From contig CM071570.1 in assembly GCA_036426205.1 (NCBI GenBank), positions 138,312,356 through 138,376,355 of the forward strand: a stretch of DNA of 64,000 nucleotides, written 5' to 3'. How positions within the stretch are numbered: position 1 is the stretch's first letter; every line of letters starts with the position of its first letter. Below the pieces are notes generated by a model. It did not search any database, had not been told where the DNA came from, and saw only the letters and a list, made by a program, of their open reading frames with translations. Source of the DNA: Ascaphus truei (Eukaryota; Chordata; Amphibia; Anura; Ascaphidae). The position numbers were made by a program, and so were the translations under genes. This document shows positions 1 through 47,200 of the stretch, piece after piece.

Positions 1-640
1 TGGGGGGCCCCGAGACACTTGTCCCGGGTCTCCCCCGTCGGTGGCCCTGCTTACGTACTTTAGAGATAGCACTTGACGAGACCCAGACTCACTTTGCCCT
101 ATGGCTACACCTATTGTCTAATCACCATATATGGCGGTAACGCTAAATAGGGAGGAGCTGGACAAGAACGAGCTAAAAATGTATAGAGTCATTAGTACTT
201 GATCAACCACCTCCTCTTCCCATTAAACATAGTGAGAATCAGTCGAATACCCAATTAATCATTTAAAATGTCCACTTTGTGGAAAGTGAGGTCTAATTGA
301 GCACTCCTAGTGCGTCACTTTTTGATTCTTTTCCACTTTAACGTGGATCATCATCAGTTGCAGCTTTCCTATTGGACAGTCATTTAAATCCCCATTAAAA
401 ACCAGGAAGGCTCACTGGTAACTTCAGCGGTATCTGAGGAACCTGGTGCTCCCCCGGCCTGAACATAATGGGGTTCATCTCTGGAGGACCCCCTGGTTTC
501 AGTAAAAAGGTGAGTTAGTTAAGGGGGGGGGAGGCGTTAATGCTTTAAACATATATAAAAATAAAAGTCGACAACTCAATTTAGCCTTTCTACTAGAACA
601 TTGCAAACAAACAAGTTACAATTATTTCAAACATATTTTA
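1..640. other. Flank beyond MAP7, with a T2-like MITE end
   Basis: No coding sequence is seen. From about 350 to 548 the sequence resembles the body and right end of the TTAA-flanked MITEs found elsewhere in the window (CTATTGGACAGTCATTTAAA, a ctggtttc...ggcgttaatgctttaa end). The left end is not clear. Confidence 0.4.
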
Positions 641-2428
641 TTTATTAATTACATGCTATATAGATTAAAAGAAATAAAAACAACATCATTTGGACCTCTC
701 TTTTTTTAAATATAACTTCTATGTACATGGACATAAGGACTACAATGAAAGAAAAACAGAATCCAATTCAAATGTACTGCATCGCCGATTGTGCCCAGAA
801 CACAAGTGAATAGTTTTTACTTAGAATATTTTATCTCAATTAGAAAATGAGGGGTGAAGGGGAAAAGGGAAAAGAACTCTCGCTTCAGCTAAGTCTACAG
901 ATAAATAAATTGGTAACAAAGGTGCAAAAGGGGATAAGGAACAAATATGAAAATGAAGGAAAGCACACCCTTTTGAAAGCACTTTTATTTTTTATTTCAA
1001 TACTATTAAAGTTTGGATTTTAAAGTTATCATCAATTCGTACTATACAATGAGTGCTTTCAAAAGGGTGTGCTTTCCTTCATTTTCATAATATTTTATCT
1101 CATCAAATGTGATACCAAACTCATATTGTAACATAGCAATCAAGTTTCCTTTGCAGGCAGTATACAAACCCTGTATAGACGTAAAAAGCCAAGTCAGTGG
1201 ACTGGTGTGATATCACTTCACCCAGCGCGCCAGTCACCCTAATAAGTTGCAGTACCATTTCTAATACAAATCAGAAGTGAATTAGAATTGTGAGGTTAAG
1301 GAGGGGGAAAAAAGTGCACATCTTTAAAGTACGTAGTAGTAGTGAGAACAGTGCTGTAGGATTAAGTGCTAGTGTGAAACACACTGTTGGGGGAAAAAAA
1401 AGAGAAACGGACCATACAAATACCCTCTAATAAAGTGACTTAAAAAAAAATGCTGATTAAAAGTAAAAGAAACAGTTAAACAAGAGAATGGAGTAAACAT
1501 TCCAGTTTTCCGTTTTTTGCGCTGAAACGAGCAAAAAGCAAGTGTTTGCAGAATCCTTTCCCCTTCACTTATGCATATACTGGTACGTGTTCTAATAAGG
1601 CAAAGTTAAGTCTATGGGTAAGAAGAGACGCAGAAAATTAGTTACAAGACATTTTCTTCCTTTCTGTTCTAGTTATCTTACCAGGGCCAATTAAGTAGAT
1701 CATAAAATCCGATTTGCAGTATCATTTACTATATGAATATTGTTTGGTTTATAAACAGTTAATCTTAAAAAATAATAATAAAAGAACAGCTATATTTTCC
1801 ATGATACTTATTGATATTTCTAAGGTATTTCATTGGTGTCAAGTACTTTAAAAGAAAACAAGAAACTAATCCGGTTTGACGATTAGGAGGTCTACGTATT
1901 AATCTGAGAGAACCTGATACAGAAGCCTACATTTTCGCCCCTATAAATGGAGTTTCCCAGCAATGATATTTAAACCAAATGATTTAAATGAAACCACCTC
2001 ACTAGCCCTACATGTAGGACAACGAGGATATATTTTCAAGTATTAAACATGTACAGTGTAAAAGATTATTAGCTGATTAAACAATCATGTTTAAAACTGG
2101 ACAGTCACCAAAAAGTCCCACACCGTCTTGATGCCTCACGTTTTTTCCCCCACTGCAGTTAAAAACTTCAGAAAACAATGATTTGCGAGAAGCAGCATTT
2201 TGGGAAAAAAAAGCAGCTTTATGCAACGCACACTAAAAATCAATGTTCTAATTGTCCATGTCTGATAAAGCAGCAGTTTGGTCAGCTGCAATGCTTTCTG
2301 CAGCTGCTCCAACAAGGGTCCTGCTCACGGAGACCGCAATAAACTGTAAAATAAATATTCCTTCCTTCAGAGCTTGGAAAGAATCCCTTGAGCTTTAGAG
2401 ATGATTTCTAAACGTCACCTTTGGTTCT
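641..2428 (-). other. MAP7: Probable MAP7 3' untranslated region
   Basis: This AT-rich stretch follows the stop codon. On the minus strand AATAAA occurs at 991-996 and 984-989, and again at 641-646. These would give 3' UTRs of roughly 1.45 or 1.8 kb. The proximal pair sits inside a long hairpin. The true end cannot be set from sequence alone. Confidence 0.55.
946..1089. repeat. 38-bp-arm inverted repeat in the 3' UTR
   Basis: Arms 946-983 and 1052-1089 are perfect reverse complements across 38 bp with a 68-base AT-rich loop. The arm contains gaaggaaagcacaccctttt. The two proximal AATAAA signals of the minus strand lie in the loop just beside the left arm. It is probably a foldback MITE. Confidence 0.9.
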
Positions 2429-37720
<35,292 letters not shown>

Positions 37721-37870
37721 CTGAGAAAAAAATAGAAACATGCATAAAAATATATACATTATAAAATATATAAATATATACATATGTACACACACCTCAT
37801 TGGGAGGCCTTCATCCAGCAGTGGATCGACAAGGGCTGAATTATATATATCGACAAGAGTTGATTATATA

Positions 37871-39464
37871 CAGTTGTGTGAAAAAGAAAGTACACCCTCT
37901 TTGAATTCTATGGTTTCACATATCAGGACATAATAACAATCCTTAGCAGGTCTTAAAATTTGGTAAATACAACCTCAGATGAACAACAACACATGACATT
38001 ACACCGTGCTATGATTTGTTTAACAAACATAAAGCCAAAATGGAGAAGCTATGTGTGAAAAACTAAGCACACCCTTACTGCTTCCATGAGAATTAAGATG
38101 CTAAGTAGCAGACAGGTGCTGTTAATCAAATGCCCTTGATTAATTGATCAGCAGCAAGTGTGACCACCTCTATAAAAGCCGAAGTTTTAGCAGTTTGCTG
38201 GTCTGGAGCATTCAGGTGTGTGTTAACACAATGCCAAGGAGGAAAGACATCAGCAATGATCTTAGAGAAGCAATTGTTGCTGCCCATCAATCTGGGACGG
38301 GTTAAAAGGCCATTTCCAAACAATTTATAGTCCATCATTCTACAGTGAGAAAGATTATTCAAAAGTGGAAAACATTCAAGACAATTGCCAATCTTCTCTG
38401 GAGTGGACGTCCCAGCAAATTCACCCCAAGGTCAGACCGTGCAATGCTCAGAGAAATTGCAAACAACCCAAGACTTACATCTCAGACTCTACAGGCCTCA
38501 GTTAGCATGTTAAATGTTAAAGTTCATGATAGTACAATTATAAAAAGACTGAACAAGTATGGTTTGTTTGGAAGGGTTGCCAGGAGAAAGCCTCTTCTCT
38601 CTAAAAAGAACATGGCAGCACGACATAGGTTTGCAAAGTTGCATCTGAACAAACCACAAGACTTCTGAAACAATGTCCTATGGACAGATTAGACCAAAGT
38701 GGAGATGTTTGGCTATAATGCACAGCGCCACGTTTGGCGAAAACCAAACACAGCATATCAGTACAAACACCTCATACCAACTGTCAAGCACGGTGGTGGA
38801 GGGGTGATAATTTGGGCTTGTTTTGCAGCCACAGAACCTTGCAGTCATTGAGTCGACCATGAACTCCTCTGTATACCAAAGTATTCTAGAGTCAAATGTG
38901 AGGCCACCTGTCCGACAGCTAAAGCTTGGCCGAAATTGGTTCATGCAACAGGACAATGATCCCAAGCGCACCAGTAAATCTACAACAGAATGGCTGAAAA
39001 AGAAAACAATCAAGGTGTTGCAATGGCCAAGTCAAAGTCCAGACCTCAACCCGATTGAAGTGCTGTGGCTGGACCGTAAGAGAGCTGTGCATAAACAAAT
39101 GCCCACAAATCTCAATGAACTGAAGCAACGTTGTAAAGAAGACTGGGCCAAAATTCCTCCACAAAGATGTGAGAGACTGATACAGTCATACAGAAAACGA
39201 TTACTTTAAGTTATTGCTGCTAAAGGTGGTTCTACAAGCTATTGAATCATAAGGTGTACTTAGTTTTTCACACATAGCTTCTCCATTTTGGCTTTATTTT
39301 TGTTAAATAAATCATAACACGGTGTAATATGTCATGTGTTGTTGTTCATCTGAGGTTGTATTTACCTAATATAAGACCTGCTAAGGAACAGATGATTGTT
39401 ATTATGTCCTGATATGTAAAACCATAGAATTCAAAGAGGGTGTACTTTCTTTTTCACACCACTG
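37871..39464 (+). mobile_element. Tc1/mariner element with IR/DR ends, inactive
   Basis: Long terminal inverted repeats of about 210 bp (37871-38080, 39250-39464) are flanked by TA. Each carries an outer gtgtgaaaaagaaagtacac and an inner gtgtgaaaaactaagcacac direct repeat, the IR/DR layout known from Sleeping Beauty-like Tc1 elements. It is inserted antisense to MAP7, 150 bp upstream of exon 2. Confidence 0.95.
38231..39209 (+). pseudogene. Tc1-like transposase pseudogene
   Basis: The reading starts MPRRKDISNDL, followed by the paired-type DNA-binding region with HHSTVRKIIQKWK and the GRPSK hook. Catalytic motifs remain: the TD of the first Asp, QQDNDPK for the second, and SPDLNPIE for the Glu of DD34E. 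It is dead. In-frame stops lie near 38303 (a Tyr codon turned TAA), 38666 (Trp to TGA) and 38689 (Glu to TAG), and a frameshift near 38820-38850 moves the catalytic end to another frame. Its normal role would be cut-and-paste transposition at TA sites. Confidence 0.95.
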
Positions 39465-40482
39465 TATATATAATCATATTAAAGTCAGAACCTTACATTC
39501 CAGAACTAGAGATCGGTGACTTTTTCACCCGAAAAAACACAAATTATACGCAATTTCAAACTTTTACAAAGTCCTTACAAATGTTTCAAGATTAGTAAAC
39601 TTTTTAAAAAATCCAACAACCAAAACAAAACCATGATTTAAAGTGCCAAGCCTTAAAGTCCCCCTCACCAGACTCCCTACTTTTAATTTTTTTATTTACT
39701 AGCATGAAAACAGGGGGGTCGCCGGTTTAGCTCCGGGAACGCCTGGTTCCTGAGATACACACCCTGGGAAATCCCGTGTCACGGGAGCCAATAGGAAGCC
39801 GTAACAGATGACGATGTGGCTTCCTGTTGGCCCGAGTGACGCAGGATATTTAAACCCTCTGGGTGTACTGCAATGCGCTGCTTCTGCTGATAAGTATGTC
39901 CAGAACCAGGGTTCCCCAGAGCTGAAAATAGCCCCATTCATCTCTGGCGACCCCTAGCTCCCATTCTGGATTTGGGGTAATAAAAATAGAGGGGAGGGGA
40001 GGAGAGAGGTAGCAAATAAGGAAAACTGCTATTTTCATATACAGTATTTAGACTAAGCCAGCATATAAAGCCCCATCTTTGTGGCTATTCTTCTTCTTGC
40101 TATATATTGCTCGAGATCATATTTCCGTAGAGCTCTTCTGGCATGTGAAAGCTTTAGGTCCTGGCATTCTTCTTTTGATCTCTTCTGACTAAACAATGCC
40201 CTCCTGATAATTATGGCTGTCAAAAAAGATGAAAGCCTACGCATAAGAAAGCAGAGCAAGAGATCCTGTAGTTGGGGGTGAACATTTCCAGTGGTAACTT
40301 TTAAACACTTCTAGAAAAATATAGAATTCAGAGACAAAACGTAGCTTTAGTAGGTAAAAGCTACTTTATGAAGTAGCTGTAGTGGGTTTCAATGATAGCT
40401 GCCATTAAAGCAGTAACCCCAAAACTTTGAGTTTAACTCCTATAATGTCAGTATCCTGCCCCCTGAGCATTTCGTGCTCTTT
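39465..40482. other. Intron 1 segment with TTAA-MITE body
   Basis: The part from 39655 to 39990 has the same internal modules as the T2-like elements (gagccaataggaagcc, gtggcttcctgttggcc), but I could not define its ends. Nothing else is recognised. Confidence 0.5.
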
Positions 40483-40901
40483 TTAAAGAGGCAATCCAAG
40501 CGTGCGATGTTTCTTTCCATATAGGATTGAAGTAGGGGGTCTCCGGAGCTGAACCCCACTAATTTCCACTCTGGGGACCCCCTATTTCCAGATATACTTA
40601 CCTCCTTAGGGGGTGTCAGTTGCAGGGTTCACTTAATGGTGGAGTTTCAAAGTTCCCGCAGACTATGAACCAATAGGAAGCTGTGACCTCATCAGGTTTG
40701 GCTTCCTATTGGCCCATGTGGCGCAGGCGCTTCAAACCCCAGCTAGAGCTGCTACCGGCACCCATTATGGAGATCTGTATCTCTGGAAGCAGGGGGGCCA
40801 CAGAGCTGAAATTAACGGGGTTCAGCTCCAGAGACCCCCTGCTTCAATCCTATGTGAAAAATTATAATAATCAAAACAAATCCCTTGGATTGCTCCTTTA
40901 A
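40483..40901. mobile_element. T2/Kolobok-like MITE
   Basis: The left end TTAAAGAGGCAATCCAAGC and the reverse complement of the right end, TTAAAGGAGCAATCCAAGG, flank a palindromic body. In the body, ggtctccggagctgaacccc is mirrored by ggggttcagctccagagacc. TTAA lies on both sides. Confidence 0.88.
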
Positions 40902-41209
40902 ATGAAAAAGGCTTTCCTTAATATCTAGCTTCTGAGGTTACCATGGAAAACTGTAGACTGCAAAGGACTATGGGGTACAAATAAGTGTAACCTCCAAGAC
41001 ACTTAAAATGTTTCTATCTTCGGAACAAAGCATCAGAATTTAAAACCAAAACAGTATTGGAAAGGGCAAGAAAAGCGCTCTTAAATACTAAAAGGCAAAA
41101 AAAAAAAGAAGGCAATCAGCACCGATTGCTGCTATAATTGAATTAAATAATGCCAGCAATAAACAGATGATTAATTATCATTAAAAACATCCTCTATGTC
41201 AGGCCTGCA

Positions 41210-44200
41210 CAACATGCGGCCTGCCCGGCCTCTCTGTGCGGCCCGCGATGAGATGAAAAAAAAAAAAACTTAAAAAACAAACAAAAATGGCGGCGATTCC
41301 CCGCGGTCCCGGGGGTGATGTGAGGTGCATTGAGATGAGGTGCATTGAGGTGAGGTGGAGGTGAGGTGCAGGGGAGGTGAGGTGCAGGGGAGGTGAGGTG
41401 CAGGGGAGGTGAGGTGCAGGGGAGGTGCAGGGGAGGTGAGGTGCAGGGGAGGTGAGGTGCAGGGGAGGTGAGGTGCAGGGGAGGTGAGGTGAGGTGCAGG
41501 GGAGGTGAGGTAAAGGGGAGGTGAGGTGCAGGAAGGGTGATGTGAGGTGGCAGAATGGTGTATGTGTATGTTTGCAGGGGGTTGAGGGTTCAGGGGGTGC
41601 TTGGAGGTGCATGGGGGGGTTATTGGAGGTGCAGGGGGGGTGGTGATTGGAGGTTGCCAGGGGAGGGGGGGGGGTGGAATTTGGAAGGTTTCAGCAATTT
41701 TGCCAGCAAGAAGCAGGTGTGAGTTTGATTGTTATTGTGTCCTTTGTTGTGGTGTTTGGAGGTGCAGGGTGGGGTGATTTGGAGGGCAGGGGGGGGGGGT
41801 TGAATGGGAGGGTTCAAAGAGAATAATGGTCAAGAAATTGGGGGTGGGTGCTTGGTAGTTGCACAAGTTTTTTGTGAATTGTGTATGGTTGGGCCTTTCA
41901 CTTTTATTGGGTTTTGTTGTTTTTGTTATTCCTCGTTATCCTTTTTTTTTACCTTGTTTTTGTATTTTGTTTTATTTTGGTTTTTCCTGTTTTTAAACGT
42001 TTGTTTTCTTTTTTTCTTTTTTTTTTTTCCTTTTTTTCAACTTTCCTTTCTTTTTTTTTCTTTCTTTTTTAACTTTTTTCTTTACTTCTTTCTTTTTTCT
42101 TTCTCCTTTTCTTTATTTATTTTTTATTCTTCTTCCGTTGTCAGGGGGGGTTATTGTAAGGTGTCAGGGGTGGTGAATGTGGAGGTGCAAAGGCATCAGC
42201 GGGGTTTGGTGATTTGGATGTGCCATAAGTGGGGTGATTGGGGTAGAGTGCAAGCCAACCACCAACAAGGGGGTAACAACTGTGGGGGCGTGATGGAGGT
42301 TGGTCCAGGGGGCGGTTGTTGGACAGGCCAATGGATGTCGGGGGGGGGGTGGGGGGTATTGGAGGTGGCATGGGGGGGGGGGTTGGTATGGAAGGTCATG
42401 GGGGGTGATTGGGTGTCAGGGGGTGGTGATTGGAGGTGCAGGGGGTGGTGGATGTTGGAGGTGCAAGGGGGGGTGATTGAGGTGCAGGGGGGTGATTGGA
42501 GGTGCCAGGGGGTGATTGGAGTGTTGCAGGGGGGGGGTGATTTTGGAGTGCAGGGGGGTTGATTAGTGCAGGGGGGGGTGGGATTTTGGAAATTTGCAGG
42601 GGGGGTTTGATTTGTAGGTTTGCCGGTGGTTGGATTGGGAGGTTCCCGGGGGGGATTGGAGGTGCAGCTGGGGGTTGCATTGGAGGTTCCATTGGTGACC
42701 GCGCCTCTACGGTGAGGGTGGAATGGAGGTGCAGAGGGGGGTTGAATTGGAGGTGCATGGGGGTGCCGGTGATGTGGACGTGCTCTTCGGGGCTGTGTGA
42801 AGTGTCGGAGGTGGTGCAAGGGGGGGTTGAGCGCGTGCCAACGGGTGGTTGTGAAATTTGGAGGTGCACTGGGGGTGTTTGTGAAGCACGGGGGTGGGAT
42901 TGGAGGTTGCCCCGTGTTTTTCTTTTACTGTTCTGCCTTTTTATTTGTCTATTTCTGTGCCCTCACCTATTTTTTCTTTTCGTTATCAGGGGGCGATTGA
43001 GAGGTGCCAGGGGCGATTGAGGTACAAGGGGGGCTATTGGAGGTGCCAGGGGGTGATTGGAGGTTTGGCAGGTGGGGGTGGATTTGGGTGCATGTGGGTG
43101 CTGCCTCCCGGGGTGGCTTGGCGTTTGCCTGGTGGGGGTCCCTTGGCTTTGTTTGTGGTCGGATCCTTGTCTTTGCCGGGTGAGTGTTCCCTGTCTGTCT
43201 TCCACATATATTTGGTCCCTTGTTCCGGTTCCTTGTTGGGGGTGACCCTTGGAGGTTGCAGGGGGGGGGTCGATTGGGGTGCAGGGGGATCATTGGAGGT
43301 GCAGGAGGGGGGGTCATGGAGGTGCAGGGGGGTTATTGGAGGTGACAGGAGGGGGTGATTGGAGGTGCCAGGGGGTGATTTGGAGGTGCAAGGGGGAGAA
43401 TGATGTGAGGTGCACGGGGGAGAGATGTGAAGGTGGCAGGGGGGAGAGTGGTGTGAGGTGGAGGGGGGAGAGTGATGTGGGGTGATAGGGAGGGGGGAGA
43501 ATGATGTGAGTGCAGGGGGGGAGAATGATGTGAGGTGCAGACAGGGGGAAGAACTTATGTGAAGGGTGCAGATCAGGAATGTCAACCCGGAAAGAAAGAT
43601 ATACAGCTCCGCACCTCTTCCTGCACGTTGCCAATGATGTGCTGGTCTTGCTCGGGCTTTCCCCGGCTAGATGGAGTCTTGGAGTTCCCCAAGAGAGGAA
43701 GCTCTCGCTCCTTCTCTCTATGTGATATGGATAAACGAAGCAGGGCACCACACGTGGGGCGGGAAGGTCAGAGCAACGTGTCCGGCAAAGTGGGGCAGCC
43801 CAGGAAATTAGGGAGCGACTAAGACTCACGGGTAGAGCGACGACTCAACACGAAACGGGGTCTTTGGTGCTTAAAGACCAGCCCTAACAATAGGGGGTAA
43901 AGTGTAGGGAGAAAAAAGGGTGTTCCCGGCAAGGAGTTGCACTAGGGTGGCGTGTAATGGAGAGACTAGTGAATTGCAGATTAAGGGGCTGATCCCGAAA
44001 AGAGGGACCTTAGGGCTAACGACGTTGAGACCTCCGGGGAAAGAGAGGATGATTGCCGATGAAAAGAACGGAGGAAAACGGAGCGCAGAGGTAAAAAGAA
44101 AGAGCTTACTAGAGGAGTCAAGGGGGGATGAGAGAGAAACGCTGAAAAAGGGAGAAAGAGTGTGGGGGAGAGTGTGCTTAGGTGGGGGTGGTTCCTGAGG

Positions 44201-47200
44201 AGGTCGAGAGTAGGCATAATTAAACATGAGAGTATTGCGAGATGGTAGTACCGTGACGACAGGATCAACAAATGAGAAGCCTGACGAAGAGGAAATGCTA
44301 GGAGAAGAAACGTAGGCGGAGGGCACAAAGAAACGAGGCCGACCAGAGAAAGATATTAATCAGAATTTCCGGTGGAGAGCACCGCTGAACGAGGAGAGAA
44401 AAGGGGAGGCAGAAATAACGCGGAATAGGAATGAGAGAAGATGTATGAGTTGAGAAGGAAGGTGAGCGGGATGTGGAGGGAGGGAGTCGCAGTGGGTCCG
44501 GATCTAAGGAGTAAAATCTAAAAGGCGGACGAATTCAATGGAATGCAACTATGAAGGACGAGCAGATTAAGTCTACCGAAGGAATGGCGGCGAGATCCGC
44601 GGAGCGCGTCGGGACAATGACCGCGGCGAGGGAACAGGGGAGACGGGGGAGTTACCGAAATAATGGTAAAAAGGAGAGGGGGGTGGGCGGCCTTGGAAGT
44701 GTGGGTGGGTAACCGATTAGATGTGCATAAAGCCGGCTACGTAGGGCGAAGCAGGGGGCTGTGGTATCCCCCAATCCAGTGGGGTATGGGAGCGTATAGG
44801 ATACGGATATTAATGGGGGGAAAGTCCACACGACTGGTGAGGGCATCAGAGAAGCAGGCGACGAGACACCAACACAGGGCGGGGGGATGAAAATAGAAGC
44901 GAAAGAGGGCGTTGAACCCGCAAATAACCGGGGAACCCGGGAAGGAAAAGGAATAGTTGGAAGAAGGAGGCAGGGTTAGAGAGAACCCTACGGAACGAGG
45001 ATAAGCAATATGGCGGCTGGCAAGTGCATCTACAACGGGTAAGAGTGCGATAAACAGCAAAATATGAGGGTCGAGCCGGATGTAGGGCAGATCGCGTGAT
45101 AAGGAACAAAAGCAGAGGCCAGCAAGGCGCAAAGTAGGGGAACCGGGCGAGGGCCGGAGGACCCAGGGGAGCAAACCGGGAGGCAGAAAGCAAAATGCGG
45201 AAGGATGGTACAACATACACAAAAGGATCAGCAAAATGCGGGGGTCGACGAGGCGAAGAGATTAAAGAGTCGGTGAGGAAGAGAAACGAGATCGGGGACA
45301 GTAGAGATGAAAAGTGCGGGAGTTAAGAAGGAATGGTGAGGAGAGAGGTGGAAAGCGCCTCCGTAAAAAGACGTATAGTTAGAGGAAAGATAAGTGTTGC
45401 CGCACTGCGTAGGGCGACCGTAGGGAACGAGACACAGCAAAGAAAAGATAAACGACGGACTGAGAAGAAACAATCCAAGTGAGGAGGGGAAGTAAAGAGA
45501 GTTAGGGATACTATAAAAAACAAAGTACGAGAGATGAGCAAAGCCTTAAGAGTGGAGACGAGACGAGGGGGAGGAAAAGGAGGACGTATAGAAAATAGGG
45601 CGCCATGGTAGGTGTGCTGTTTCAATAGAACCAGACCCTCCTAAGCGCTGCCCCCGCCCTCCGATGCCCTTCTCTCTCCCGCTTGTCCCCCATAAAACTC
45701 AGGAGATCATCTTAAAGTCTACTAATGGCCATCACGCCCAGACGGCGGACACGCTCATCTTCAAAACGACATAGAGCGCCAAATCGAAAAGGGGTCCAAC
45801 ATCGCTCGCTACCACGGTTCAGATGTACACTGCCGCATCATTGTGTATACACAGTCTACAAATCGAAGCGACGGCGGCGAGTAAGATCCATTGATCCTCA
45901 GGCACATCTCCCTAGCCAGACAACTAGAAAAGGTTTGGAGAGGCGAGACAAGCTTCAGAAACAGCCAATCCGGATTCAGCTGGCTATCAAAAGAAGAATA
46001 TAGTTCTAAACACACAAAGAAGCGCGATGGTCCAGTCAGGGGGCGTCAGCGACAGATTTGACGCAAAGGGTAGGTACACAAAATACGAATAACCAGAAAT
46101 TAGTGGAGAAACGCAGGCCGGAACTTTTGGGGGATCTTGAGAGTAACAGGACGGGAAGCGTAGTAGAATGAGAGGGGAAAAAGCCAACCGAGGGGGGCGC
46201 TGATAAAGATAAAAACAACAACTTGATGGCAGCAGCAGTAAGCGGGGATCCGTCGAGCTATGCGGTGAGAATAGAAAGGATCGATGAATAATACAGATGT
46301 GTGGACAAAGAGGTATGATGGTAGGGGAGGGAGGTGAAGCTGTAAAATGACTTTCCCTGTTCCTCTTCTCTCCTTTTCCTCACCCTCCCTACCCAATCCC
46401 CTCTGCCTCTCCATCCCTCCTACCACCCACCCTTTTATCTTCGTCCACCTCTCCACACACACCCCTCCTCTGCTATCCTTACCGGTTCCCCGCGGGAGAA
46501 TCTGACGAATGTCCCATTCATATTGTCCCAACCTGGTTCTGTTAAAACCACATGAAAAACCCCACCACGCAACCGCACTTCGCGCTGGTATACACAAAAG
46601 AGATTATAATAAAAGGAATTGATAGTAAGAACTTTAGTTATCGAAGCTCGGGAGAACAAATGAACTCCAGTTCCGCAACTGAACTGTTCGCTGTGCCACC
46701 CCGGCTGGTGATTGCGTCACGTTTTGCCCTACCAGTGAGGGGGGGGTCGAGCGTGCTAGCGTTGAAAGAAAAAAACGGTAGTAAGGCGGTGAGGTCTAAA
46801 TCAGTTAGACCTAACTCGCTTGATAAGGGCGGTAGAATAAGCAGGCGAAGGTGGGAATATGGATAGTGTGTCAGATGAAAGATAGACTATAAGGTAAGAA
46901 GTCTGGTTGGGGGGGGCTATAACAGGACACGTGGAAAGAGCAAAAGAAAAAGAGATGACGGTTGTGAAACCTGTTGGGGCAAACGGTAATCGAGTTAGGG
47001 GGAGAAGAGGGGGCAAACGAAACCAAGGGCCCAGGGAGAGGTAAGGGCGAGACATGAGGAGGAAACGTCGGGACCTGGGGACGGCCCGCCCAAGCCTCCC
47101 CTTGAAAGGGTGTTGAAAGAGCGCAGAATGAGATCTAAGGCGCTGCCTGTGGGAAAAACGACGATTTAGTTGATTGGATCTGGGGAAATAGAAGCGGAGA

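Noticed and set aside
38345..38668. Intact short transposase
   Set aside because: It is only the middle part of a Tc1 transposase cut off by nonsense codons on both sides.
41804..42562. 252-residue frame with a hydrophobic Phe/Leu-rich part that looks like membrane segments
   Set aside because: It runs from a T-rich tract into G-rich simple repeats; composition alone explains it.
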